Shown: one piece after another, positions 37,586 to 46,314 of the stretch
Layout: the number at the start of each line of letters is the position of its first letter
How positions within the stretch are numbered: position 1 is the first letter of the stretch
DNA from: Muricomes sp049840515
GTDB lineage: Bacteria > Bacillota > Clostridia > Lachnospirales > Lachnospiraceae
Assembly: GCA_049840515.1 (NCBI GenBank)
Contig: JASGKW010000014.1
Span: forward strand, 1 to 64,000
Reading direction: 5' to 3'
Length of the DNA stretch: 64,000 bases
Notes under the pieces: generated by a model
Told to the model about the DNA's origin: nothing
What the model saw: the letters and a program-made list of their open reading frames with translations, nothing else
The model's database searches: none
Position numbers and translations under genes: made by a program

Positions 37586-38319
37586 AAATTAAGTCCCCCG
37601 AATACACTAAAAATTTGAGCCGCCAATATGCTCAGGCAAAGCAGGAGCAATAAAATATCCTGTATATGAAAACCTATTTTGCAGATATTTGTCCTCTTTA
37701 CCGGGCCTCCCAAACCACGAGTGAGGGAGGCCGCTGAAAGCTCCTCCCCAATCTTGACAGAACACATCATCATAGGCACGAGCCGATACTCCAGCATCAC
37801 ACTGGCCTTACTCCCCCTCCATTTAATCCCTCTCATATGCATGGCATCCCCGATTGCACCCCATTCTTCCATAACAGTTGGGAAAAAACGAAACATTACG
37901 GACATCGGAATGGTAATCTGTTTTGGGAGGTGAAGACGCTCCATAGCCGCTACAAATTCACTGACCGTTGTAGTCGTCACCACAAAATACCCCATCACAA
38001 TCCCCGGCAAAAAATGCAGTAAAATATTGGCCGCCGCAACTATAAGATAACCAGGCACTCCAGATAAATGTGGCAGCGCAAATTGTTCCAGACTAAGGCC
38101 GCCGCAAAACAGAAGTGCATATAAAAGGGCATTGCCCCATTTATGAGCCATTATAAGCAGAATGAAAGGGACCGCCGCTAAGATATAATGCATAGGGGTT
38201 TGATAGGCACCCGTTAAAATAAAAACGGCCATTGCAACTAAAAGAGCCAGTTTAGTCCGTGGGTCTAAATTTAAACCCACTTCTTTTTTCTGGCTCAGTA
38301 ACAGCTCCTGTTTCATCAT
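37582..38319 (-). CDS. ECF transporter transmembrane (T) component
   Basis: This 245-residue EcfT/CbiQ-family protein has about five to six membrane spans and the two coupling motifs with Ala-Arg-Gly-like signatures, here MHMRGIKWRG and SLTRGLGGP, that contact the ATPases. The stop overlaps the ATPase start by four bases and its start overlaps the S-component stop by four, so the set S-T-AA' is tightly coupled. It should transduce ATP hydrolysis to the substrate-binding S subunit. Confidence 0.88.
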   Translation of the reverse strand: MMKQELLLSQKKEVGLNLDPRTKLALLVAMAVFILTGAYQTPMHYILAAVPFILLIMAHKWGNALLYALLFCGGLSLEQFALPHLSGVPGYLIVAAANILLHFLPGIVMGYFVVTTTTVSEFVAAMERLHLPKQITIPMSVMFRFFPTVMEEWGAIGDAMHMRGIKWRGSKASVMLEYRLVPMMMCSVKIGEELSAASLTRGLGGPVKRTNICKIGFHIQDILLLLLCLSILAAQIFSVFGGLNL

Positions 38320-38894
38320 ACAATACCTGCGCGCTCAAAATGTTTTTTAAAGATTTTCCGTCCAATCACACCCCCTGCAATGCCACTGACAAAACACGCT
38401 ATTGCTAAAACCGGCAGAATCCAGTCCGGCATATATCCCATCAGTGTATCTGCATATTCCTGCCCAAAACCGGAAAGTAGTTTTTCATAATATGCATCTC
38501 TTGTAACAATAATAGGGATAAAAGCCCCAACCGTCCAAACGGAATACACTCCATATGTAAGTATCTCAGACCATGCTTTTTTATAGTTGGCAGCTTTCAG
38601 CATAAAGTCTGCAATCAGGCCAAATAAAAATCCCGTAAAAATACACCAATACCCCATACCTGTCAAAAGCATAAGCAATCCAACCAATACCCCGGTAATT
38701 GTCAGCATACCGAATTTTTTAATCTTGGAAAAGTAAAGCATCATAGGAATTCCTCCTATCAGAGGCACCAATACACTAATCAGCGGAATGAAAATAGGAA
38801 TAAACCCTATCATTCCCACTGCAAAAATTATCACAAAATAAATAGCAGTAAAAATTCCAATATTAATAAAATCCTTTCCTTGCAATCTGTTCAT
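38316..38894 (-). CDS. ECF transporter S component, Trep_Strep (TIGR02185) type
   Basis: This 192-residue protein has about five to six hydrophobic segments and starts MNRLQGKDFINIGIFTAIYF. Family traits are the proline-rich FIPIFIPLISVLVPLIGGIP and a glycine-rich C-terminal span. It is the first gene of the transport operon and starts behind AAGGAGGAGAG. I recall this S-component type beside metallophore loci in Streptococcus and Clostridium; the substrate here is inferred to be the cluster product or its metal complex. The operator at 38923-38944 lies about 30 bases upstream. Confidence 0.8.
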   Translation of the reverse strand: MNRLQGKDFINIGIFTAIYFVIIFAVGMIGFIPIFIPLISVLVPLIGGIPMMLYFSKIKKFGMLTITGVLVGLLMLLTGMGYWCIFTGFLFGLIADFMLKAANYKKAWSEILTYGVYSVWTVGAFIPIIVTRDAYYEKLLSGFGQEYADTLMGYMPDWILPVLAIACFVSGIAGGVIGRKIFKKHFERAGIV

Positions 38895-38922
38895 AGATTT
38901 CTCTCCTCCTTAAGATAAATTG

Positions 38923-38944
38923 TTGGTTAGTTATTTCTAACCTG
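38923..38944. promoter_or_regulatory. Shared inverted-repeat operator, transport-operon copy
   Basis: TTGGTTAGTTATTTCTAACC contains GGTTAG (38925-38930), six bases, CTAACC (38937-38942). The copy at 61303-61326 has the same arms and spacing. On the minus strand it lies between a TATGAT-like -10 (near 38957) and the ribosome site of the S component, a classical repressor position. The arms equal the DtxR/IdeR half site but the spacer is six bases instead of one, so the binding protein is uncertain. Confidence 0.65.
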
Positions 38945-39021
38945 TTTAGCATATCATATTTGCCATTCTATTTCCATACCCCATTCCAATTATTCTGCCC
39001 CAAATAGCATCGAGTTTTCAA

Positions 39022-39050
39022 TTGACAAAATATCCGCAGTCATTCATAAT
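39022..39050 (+). promoter_or_regulatory. Promoter of the AraC-type regulator gene
   Basis: TTGACA (39022-39027), 17 bases, CATAAT (39045-39050). It lies back to back with the transport operon promoter. Confidence 0.65.
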
Positions 39051-39084
39051 AAATGTATCTCAATCATAAGAAAGGAGCATTTTT

Positions 39085-40089
39085 TTGAATCATATTTTAA
39101 ATCAAGCATTAGATAATTTTGTTTCCGCCACTGGTGCAGCTTTAAAAGAAGAGCAGAGTGCCAATAAGTTTATATTTGATTTACCTGATGGCAAAGGCAG
39201 TGTTGCCATGTACACTCTTTTCCCCGGCATATATCTTTCATACTATAATATTAACACTTTCAGTTTACCGGATTCCGATGAGGGCTCCGGATTGAGGCGT
39301 TTTCAATTCAATTATTGCATGAATGGAAGAATTGAATTATCACTGGAAGACGGTACCTATATCTATCTGAAAGAACATGATTTTTGTATCACTGAGCAGC
39401 TCTCCAAAAATGAATCTATTTTCCCTACAGGACTATATGAAGGTATTGCTTTGACACTCGACATAGATTTTATGTCTTCTTTTAATCCTTTTCTTTTTTC
39501 AACCTTTGAGATTGATTTTACCTCCATCCAGAAACTTTATTCCACTGAAGATAAAACTTATATCTCAGAAGCCGGTGAGGAACTCAGTGCAATCGTCAAT
39601 AGATTATGGCTTTTATATAGTGATCCTTCTTTTTTCTATATGCAGATACATAGTTTAGAGATACTTTATCTTTTATCACACAAAAAAATTTGCGCCGCAA
39701 AATCCTGCACTTTTTATACGAATATCCAGGTGGCGCTTGCCAAAAAGGCAGAACAAATTTTAGTTTCCAATATGTGCAGCCATATCCCCATCCGCCTTCT
39801 GGCAGAGCAGTTTTCAGTGAGTGAGACAAGTCTGAAAAACTATTTTAAGGGGGTCTATGGTCAAAACATATCAGATTACCTGCGCAATCTCCGCATGGAA
39901 ACTGCCGCCAAATTATTATTTGAAACCAGACTTCCGATTTCTGAAATATCCAGACAGGTAGGGTATAATAAACCGGGGAAATTTTCAGCCATTTTTAAAA
40001 AATATTATAAGATGTCTCCTTTAGAGTACAGAAGAAATAAATCCCTGGAGGCATCCGAGAACTTCTGCATAGAAATTCCGCTTAAATAA
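39085..40089 (+). CDS. AraC-family transcriptional regulator (PchR/YbtA-like)
   Basis: This 334-residue protein starts at a TTG eight bases after AAGGAG. Its C-terminal 100 residues are the double helix-turn-helix domain: IRLLAEQFSVSETSLKNYFK, then LPISEISRQVGYNKPGKFSAIFKKYY. The N-terminal region (GLRRFQFNYCMNGRIELSLE) resembles the ligand-sensing part of PchR-type regulators that respond to ferric siderophores. It is divergent from the transport operon and is the only regulator inside the cluster. The 3' end overlaps the convergent reductase gene by 85 bases. Confidence 0.85.
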   Translation: MNHILNQALDNFVSATGAALKEEQSANKFIFDLPDGKGSVAMYTLFPGIYLSYYNINTFSLPDSDEGSGLRRFQFNYCMNGRIELSLEDGTYIYLKEHDFCITEQLSKNESIFPTGLYEGIALTLDIDFMSSFNPFLFSTFEIDFTSIQKLYSTEDKTYISEAGEELSAIVNRLWLLYSDPSFFYMQIHSLEILYLLSHKKICAAKSCTFYTNIQVALAKKAEQILVSNMCSHIPIRLLAEQFSVSETSLKNYFKGVYGQNISDYLRNLRMETAAKLLFETRLPISEISRQVGYNKPGKFSAIFKKYYKMSPLEYRRNKSLEASENFCIEIPLK

Positions 40090-41084
40090 GAACCCTCTAT
40101 TTTTCTGGGTTTTCCTGACACATCTGCAATATCTGAGCAGATTTTGCATTGTCCCAGTGTCCTTTCACTGACTTCTTTGGCATTTCCCGCTAAAGTTTTT
40201 TTGTAGAAGTCCTTTATAGATTCTTCCATAGCCTTCGGCCACACTTCCGTATACCGCTGTTCATAACTCTTCACATTTCCGTCAAAAAGGCATTCCAGGG
40301 GCTGTAGATTTTTAAACTTTTCCGACGAAAAATCAGCCCCCCGTTGGTAGGACAGATGAGATTGCCAGATTACTTTGCCCTCCGGGTCATTTAATATGAG
40401 GTTTCCTGCATCGGTATCTATTTTAATATCAAAAAATAATGCCAAACTCCCATCATTGTCCTCACTGTATTCGTTATAATAATTTAGAATAAATGGAATG
40501 TTGTTTATTGTACCGGCCAAAACGTTCATATTTCCGTCCAATATTTTGTTTACATTAAATTCAGCTATTCCTCCCAACATTTCATAGAGAACATCAATCA
40601 ATGGGTACAATACCTGGGAGGAACAACTTAAATGGAATCTCAATATCCGATGTTCGTTTATCACTTTGCTTACATAAAATAAAAATTGCTGGACAGAGGG
40701 GAGAAAACGATAAAAATTATTGATACAATAGCCCTGTTTTTTATCATCAATGAGGTTTTTGCTTATATCGGCAGCTTCTTTTTCATGTACTGGTTGTTCT
40801 TGTATAACTGATATGCCTTTCTCAAGGAGCTTTTTTACCATTGAACTGCTCCTGCCCCCTGTTATCAGCGTTCTGGTTGCAGCCAGCACGATATCCGCTG
40901 TATCTGAACTTATGTCTTCCGCTGACGTATACAGAGGTACTTTATACTGTTTTGCAATCTCACAGCTTTCTTTGCTGCCCCGCGATAAAATCCCCTTAAG
41001 CTCTATCTCCTGGCTGCGCTTACACGCTTCAATATAAAATTTACCAAACTGTACTCCACAAACCACAATTCCTATTTTCTTCAT
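40005..41084 (-). CDS. Thiazolinyl imide reductase (Irp3/YbtU/PchG family)
   Basis: This 359-residue protein has an N-terminal Rossmann segment (IGIVVCGVQFGKFYIEACKR) and then LKGILSRGSKESCEIAKQY, VPLYTSAEDI, and a substrate domain with NNFYRFLPSVQQFL. These match the reductases that turn a carrier-bound thiazoline into a thiazolidine with NADPH in yersiniabactin and pyochelin synthesis. It is the last gene of the biosynthetic operon, four bases overlapping the preceding thioesterase gene. It is the clearest marker that the product contains thiazoline rings. Confidence 0.88.
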   Translation of the reverse strand: MKKIGIVVCGVQFGKFYIEACKRSQEIELKGILSRGSKESCEIAKQYKVPLYTSAEDISSDTADIVLAATRTLITGGRSSSMVKKLLEKGISVIQEQPVHEKEAADISKNLIDDKKQGYCINNFYRFLPSVQQFLFYVSKVINEHRILRFHLSCSSQVLYPLIDVLYEMLGGIAEFNVNKILDGNMNVLAGTINNIPFILNYYNEYSEDNDGSLALFFDIKIDTDAGNLILNDPEGKVIWQSHLSYQRGADFSSEKFKNLQPLECLFDGNVKSYEQRYTEVWPKAMEESIKDFYKKTLAGNAKEVSERTLGQCKICSDIADVSGKPRKIEGSYLSGISMQKFSDASRDLFLLYSKGDIL

Positions 41085-41857
41085 ATTTTACCTGCACCGC
41101 AGTTTTCTAACCAACCGCTTAATCTTTCATTAATCAAACTGCACACATATTCCTTTTGTGCCTCGACAAAAAAATGACCGCCCTCACGCTGTTCAAATTT
41201 AACGCTCCCTTTAGTAACCTCTGTCCATTGTTTTGTTTTTTCATATCTTACAGTTTGGTCATCTTTTCCGTATAAAACATCAAAATCACACTTTAGTTTC
41301 CCCTGCTTTATGTATTCATAAGTATCCAGCATACTGCAGTCAGCTTTAAGCATTGGAATGTAATATTCTAAAAAGATTTTGTTATTTACAATGCTCTTGT
41401 CAAATATCTTGAGTCCCAAAAGATACTCCACTATATCACTTTCTGCATTCTCTTCCGGAAATGGAACCAGAGAGTCTTTGAGATATTCTGGTGCTTCACT
41501 TGATGCAACAAATCCCCAAACAGGTTCCTTTCCATAGAGGCCTGCTGCTTTTACAGCGATTTCATAGCCCAATACTGCGCCGCCGCAATAACCAAAAAAG
41601 GCATAGGGCATTGCAAACAAACTCTCATTTTCTTCCATGAAGTCTTTTATAAAAAGCTCAAAGCTTTCCTCCATCTTGTCATTTTTTCTAACTTCCCTCT
41701 CCGGATATAATATAGGAATGAGATTGATTCTATCATCAATATTTCTCTTCCAGGGTGCAAAATTACTGGCACTGCCGCCCGGATATGTAAAACACAGCAA
41801 ATTAATTTTACCTTCCGGCTTCACCCTCTCATGCGCTATCCATCTACTTTTTTCCAT
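41081..41857 (-). CDS. Thioesterase-like hydrolase with Cys nucleophile
   Basis: This protein of about 258 residues starts at ATG 41857 (AAAGGATAGGAAGT before it). It has the type II thioesterase fold: NLLCFTYPGGSASNFAPWKR, LYPEREVR, the nucleophile elbow FFGYCGGAVLGYE and a C-terminal GGHFFVEA. The elbow reads G-Y-C-G-G, so the usual Ser is Cys. It is close in sequence to the thioesterase half of the 45225 gene. It could edit carriers or release the product from the last carrier; Cys thioesterases can favour acyl transfer over hydrolysis. The role is inferred. Confidence 0.8.
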   Translation of the reverse strand: MEKSRWIAHERVKPEGKINLLCFTYPGGSASNFAPWKRNIDDRINLIPILYPEREVRKNDKMEESFELFIKDFMEENESLFAMPYAFFGYCGGAVLGYEIAVKAAGLYGKEPVWGFVASSEAPEYLKDSLVPFPEENAESDIVEYLLGLKIFDKSIVNNKIFLEYYIPMLKADCSMLDTYEYIKQGKLKCDFDVLYGKDDQTVRYEKTKQWTEVTKGSVKFEQREGGHFFVEAQKEYVCSLINERLSGWLENCGAGKI

Positions 41858-41892
41858 ACTTCCTATCCTTTCATGAGACAACATACTTGATA

Positions 41893-44800
41893 TTAATTGC
41901 TGATGCTTTGAGCCATTTGCCGGACTGTGGGGCCCGCATATACAGCCTCAAGTGATATCTTATACTGATGCCTCTGCTCCAATTCTGTAATCAGTTTGAC
42001 AATGAGAATAGAATCTCCTCCGCAGTCAAAGAAATCTTCATCAACAGAAATTTCATGGGTTTCAAAAATCTCACACCATATCTGATATATTTTTTCTTCT
42101 ATTTCTGAAAGATTTTGTTTTTCATAATTTGTTTTACGATTCTTTTCAATCACCTCGGCTGCCATTGTATTTAGCTGTTTAACATCAATCTTTCCGTTTG
42201 CTGTCAGAGGTATCTTATCAAGATAAAGATAGATAGAAGGTATCATATAGTCAGGAAGCTTCTTTTTTAACTTTTCTTCCATATCTTCTTTCCGTAACTC
42301 AATTTGTCCGTTTCCTAAAACCGCAAACATACATATGCTTATTGCTCCATTGTGTTGTGCAGCAATCACTTTTAAATCTTTCAGATTAAGAATTTCAGAA
42401 ATTGCGGACTCAATTTCTCCAAGCTCAATTCTATGTCCACGTACCTTAACCTGGAAATCTGCTCTCCCCTGAAATTCTATATTGCCGTCCGGCATATATC
42501 TTCCGATATCTCCTGTTCTATATAAACGCTCTTTTAAAGTGTTGGAATATATAAACTTTTTCTCTGTTAACTCTTTATCCCCTAAATATTCTAATGCCAG
42601 ACCTTTTCCTGCTATATAAATCTCTCCTGTAATCCAGTCAGGCACTTCTTCTAATTTTTCATTCAAAATATAGAACCTTTGATTTGAAAGGGGTTTCCCA
42701 TATGGAATACTTTTTTTGTAGACTTTCTTTGGATTAATGGGATGAAAAATCGACCAGATTGCAGCTTCCGTAGCGCCTCCAAGACTGATTGTCACAGCAT
42801 CGGCAAAATATTTTATGATTTGTCCTGGCAGGTCTACAGGAATCCAGTCTCCGGAGAGCAGTATTAATCTGAGACTATCTAATCTTTCCTCTTTTTTCCC
42901 CTCCAGGAGCATTGTCAGCATTTTCATTTGCCCCGGAACGCTATTATAAATGGTTACTTTCTGTTTTTTTATAAGCTCATGCCAGTGTGCCGGATCTTTC
43001 CTTTTCTCCTCTGATACCTGAATGATTTCTGCTCCGGCAAAAAATGCCCCAAAAATATCATAAACCGATAAATCAAAGCTTAAATTTGCCAGATTTAAAA
43101 TTCTATCTTTTTCTGTCACCTTATATCTGGAATTAATGTCAAGTATGGTATTTGCCGCTGCTGCATGGGATATAACTACCCCTTTCGGAATACCTGTGCT
43201 GCCTGATGTAAATATAACGTATGCCGGTTCCGTTATGGCTGTAGGTATTACCGCCAGTGTATAATCCTTATTTATCTTGTTTTCCAGTGAACAAATGGAA
43301 ATTTTGTTCTTGTCTTCCTCTTTTATGAAATCCATGTCTTCCAAAATACAATATTGGGCTTTCGCACTTTTTAAGATTTTCCCGGCTCTTTCTGAAGGCT
43401 GATGTATATCAATGGGCAAATAAGTGCCTCCCAGTGTTAGGATTGCGAGGACAGAGGCTATCTGCCAGACCCCTTTTGATACAGCAACTGCCGTGATATT
43501 GCCCTTTAAAAAACCTTTTTCAAGCAATTCTTTTTGAACACATTTTGCATAGCAGGCAAGTTCCTCATAAGAATAAGTTTTTCCGTCAGAATACAGAGCT
43601 TTATTTTGAGGGTGTTCTTTTAAAGTATGTAAGAATCCATTGTAAATATATTGTTCTTTTATATCACTTTGAGTATTGTTAACCGATTCTCTCATTTTCT
43701 TTACAGACTGCGGAAGTTCTGTCGCGATCTTTTTATTAAGGCTCTCTTCAATTGTAAATTTATATACATTTTCGCGAAAGGTCTCAAAGGCTTCCTCTAT
43801 CATATTGGGAGGAAATACGCCATTGCGCACATCCCAATTTATTCTAAGCCTGCCCTCCACCTCCAAAATCTGGCAATCTATTAATACCTGGGGTGTCTGA
43901 CTGATTGTATAAACAATTTTCCCTCTTCTTTTATCTGTTTCTTTCATCGCACCAAGTGTACTTGTATATACTGCCGGGACAGCAATCTCTTTCTTTGATT
44001 TTTTTCCAAGCTCTCTGAGCACCTCTGTGCTGGAAAAAGAATTATGGCTTAAATCATCCCAAAGTCTCTCCTGAATCCCTTTTACTTCATCAAGATATGT
44101 GGCATATCCGCAATCTCTTATTTCCAAAATATCCGCAATGGTAAAATCCCCCACCACCTTATCTATCTCCGGATGTATCCTTGGCCTGTCAGACATTGTA
44201 ATATCAATACAAAATTCTCTGTTTTTAGAAATTGTTTTGAGTGTTTCCGCATATGCCATCAAAATAGTGCTGGATGGTGTGACACAGGCTTCTCTTGAGA
44301 TATGACAAAGGATTTCATATTCTCTCACACTTAAAGAAAACGTATGTTGTGTAAAGGCAACGTCTTCTTTTTCATGTTCTTCTATTGGAAACTGGGGAGG
44401 TTCCGGCATTACCGCAATTCTTTGAGCCCAGTATTCTTTATCCTTTTCATATTTCAGCTTTCCCTCTGGAGTATTTTTCATATTTTCTCTGTAAATTACA
44501 ATGTCCCGAAAAGAAAGATTCGTCAATGACCTTTCTTCACCATAATAAAATTGTTCAAATTCATTGAAAATTATATTGATACTCACAAAGTCTGCAATCA
44601 GCATATCTAGAGAAAAATGCAGAATACACTTTTCTTTTAATTTTGTCATTTCCAAAGTAAACAGCGGCCATGTACCCGCCTCATATTTTGTTTTTATAAT
44701 TCTTTTTCGCTTTTCCTCAACTTTTTCATATATCTTATCTTCAAGTATTCCGCTGAAATCCTCATACTTTATTTGCGGAACCTCATACATCTCCAGAATT

Positions 44801-45207
44801 CTTTGAACACCTGCTTTTTCGATAACAGCGTGGAGCATATCATTATTTTTCACGACATGATTCCATGCCTCCTGGACTTTTTCTAATTCAAGATTGTCAA
44901 ATTCTATTTCTGTGTATACCTTACAACTGGTACCGCCGTATTTGTAATAGCTCTCCTGTCCGATAAGATAGGATGACTGAATATCCGTCAAAGGAAATTC
45001 TGCATATCTATTTTCTATATCTTCTATTACGCTGCTTTCTTCATGTGCCGCCAAGTAATCTATTATGAACTGTTTTTTCTCTCTTAACAGCTCTTTATCC
45101 TTCTCTGTCAGAATATTTTTCTGTGCTTTATAACGAAGATTTGAGCCATTAAGTGAAAATTCCACTCCTCTTCTTTGATAATCCAACAGTGTTTGTTCGA
45201 TGGTCAT
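41893..45207 (-). CDS. NRPS: docking domain, heterocyclisation (Cy), Cys adenylation (A), carrier (PCP)
   Basis: This 1104-residue protein starts with a TubC-like docking domain (about 1-58; QRRGVEFSLNGSNLRYKA). The Cy domain (about 65-500) has DMLIADFVS, matching DxxxxDxxS. The A domain (about 530-1000) has FTSGSTGIPKG, FDLSVYDIFG and TANGKID; its specificity residues read DLYNLSLIWK, the cysteine code of PchE. The PCP Ser lies in CGGDSI (about 1063). There is no release domain and no methyltransferase insert. It should add and cyclise the third cysteine. Confidence 0.9.
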   Translation of the reverse strand: MTIEQTLLDYQRRGVEFSLNGSNLRYKAQKNILTEKDKELLREKKQFIIDYLAAHEESSVIEDIENRYAEFPLTDIQSSYLIGQESYYKYGGTSCKVYTEIEFDNLELEKVQEAWNHVVKNNDMLHAVIEKAGVQRILEMYEVPQIKYEDFSGILEDKIYEKVEEKRKRIIKTKYEAGTWPLFTLEMTKLKEKCILHFSLDMLIADFVSINIIFNEFEQFYYGEERSLTNLSFRDIVIYRENMKNTPEGKLKYEKDKEYWAQRIAVMPEPPQFPIEEHEKEDVAFTQHTFSLSVREYEILCHISREACVTPSSTILMAYAETLKTISKNREFCIDITMSDRPRIHPEIDKVVGDFTIADILEIRDCGYATYLDEVKGIQERLWDDLSHNSFSSTEVLRELGKKSKKEIAVPAVYTSTLGAMKETDKRRGKIVYTISQTPQVLIDCQILEVEGRLRINWDVRNGVFPPNMIEEAFETFRENVYKFTIEESLNKKIATELPQSVKKMRESVNNTQSDIKEQYIYNGFLHTLKEHPQNKALYSDGKTYSYEELACYAKCVQKELLEKGFLKGNITAVAVSKGVWQIASVLAILTLGGTYLPIDIHQPSERAGKILKSAKAQYCILEDMDFIKEEDKNKISICSLENKINKDYTLAVIPTAITEPAYVIFTSGSTGIPKGVVISHAAAANTILDINSRYKVTEKDRILNLANLSFDLSVYDIFGAFFAGAEIIQVSEEKRKDPAHWHELIKKQKVTIYNSVPGQMKMLTMLLEGKKEERLDSLRLILLSGDWIPVDLPGQIIKYFADAVTISLGGATEAAIWSIFHPINPKKVYKKSIPYGKPLSNQRFYILNEKLEEVPDWITGEIYIAGKGLALEYLGDKELTEKKFIYSNTLKERLYRTGDIGRYMPDGNIEFQGRADFQVKVRGHRIELGEIESAISEILNLKDLKVIAAQHNGAISICMFAVLGNGQIELRKEDMEEKLKKKLPDYMIPSIYLYLDKIPLTANGKIDVKQLNTMAAEVIEKNRKTNYEKQNLSEIEEKIYQIWCEIFETHEISVDEDFFDCGGDSILIVKLITELEQRHQYKISLEAVYAGPTVRQMAQSISN

Positions 45208-45224
45208 AGCCGTCTCCTTTTCCC

Positions 45225-46313
45225 TTAGATTTCACCTTCATCCATATCAGAATCAGTCATACTTTTTTCATTCTCTAATAAGTCAGAAATATAGTTTGAC
45301 AATGTAGATATTTCCGGATTTTTAATGATATCACTTATGTCAATGCTCACTCCCATTTCCTCTTTTACCGCGTTGACAATCCGGGCAGCTTTTATAGAAT
45401 CTCCCCCTTTGAGGAAAAAACTGTCTGCTAAAGTAATCTCATCTGTCTGTAAAATCTTTTTCCATATATCTATCATTTTCTTTTCAATATCGTTGTGTTC
45501 TGTCTCCGCTTCTTTTTGTGGGACTTCCGAAAACTTCATATTGTATTTCTCTTTTTCCGAAAGCCGGCTATTCAACCTGTCAAAAATAAACTCCGCCTGA
45601 GATTCCACCAGAAAATGCCCCCCTGGCTTTTCAAAAATTGTTGTTGCACCGTCCGTCAGTTTTCCCCACTCCTCTATTTTTTTTCGTTCTACTTTTTCAT
45701 CTTCCGGAGACATTACTACATCAAAGTCGCAGGTAAACTTTTCATGCTCCCTGTAAGAATATGTTCTCAAAAGGTCATAATCAGATGTAATAAGCGGTGC
45801 ATAATAATTCAGGAACACTTTATCATGGAGCATTTCCTTGCTGATTGTCGGAAGGCCTGACATGTGGCTATAAAAAAGCTCTTCTTTATTTTGGTCTGTA
45901 CAAACCGGCACTGTTCCAGGAAGATATTCAGGCGCTTCACTGGAAATAATCATTCCGTATACAGGTTCTGTCCCATATAATGCTCTTGCTAAAGCTGCTG
46001 TCTCATAGGCCAGCACCGCTCCACTGCAATATCCGAAAAAGGCATATTGGCCTCTGAAAATTTTCTCCAGTGACACAACCAGTTTTTCTAGGAAAACCTC
46101 CATATTTTCGTACATTTTTTCTTCTCTTCTCTTTTCCCTGGCAGGATAAAGAATCGGTATAAGGTTTATATCATCCGATATTTTATATTTCCACGGTGCA
46201 AAGTAACTGGCGCTTCCCCCATCAAAAATGAAGCATAGCAGATTCAGTGTATTTTCTTTCTTAACATGTTCATGTGCAATCCATTTATTAATCCCCATCT
46301 TTTTCCCTTTCAA
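45225..46313 (-). CDS. Thioesterase (Cys nucleophile) fused to a C-terminal carrier domain
   Basis: This 362-residue protein has a type II thioesterase-like domain (about 8-255) with FIFDGGSASYFAPW, LYPAREKR, the elbow FFGYCSGAVLAYE where Cys96 replaces Ser, and GGHFLVESQ. A carrier domain (about 275-345) follows with the phosphopantetheine Ser in FLKGGDSIKAARI. Thioesterase before PCP is the reverse of the normal order, so the domain cannot simply be a terminal release unit. A likely start is M6 or M1. It may shuttle or cap an acyl group in trans; that is inference. Confidence 0.82.
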   Translation of the reverse strand: MKGKKMGINKWIAHEHVKKENTLNLLCFIFDGGSASYFAPWKYKISDDINLIPILYPAREKRREEKMYENMEVFLEKLVVSLEKIFRGQYAFFGYCSGAVLAYETAALARALYGTEPVYGMIISSEAPEYLPGTVPVCTDQNKEELFYSHMSGLPTISKEMLHDKVFLNYYAPLITSDYDLLRTYSYREHEKFTCDFDVVMSPEDEKVERKKIEEWGKLTDGATTIFEKPGGHFLVESQAEFIFDRLNSRLSEKEKYNMKFSEVPQKEAETEHNDIEKKMIDIWKKILQTDEITLADSFFLKGGDSIKAARIVNAVKEEMGVSIDISDIIKNPEISTLSNYISDLLENEKSMTDSDMDEGEI

Positions 46314-46314
46314 A

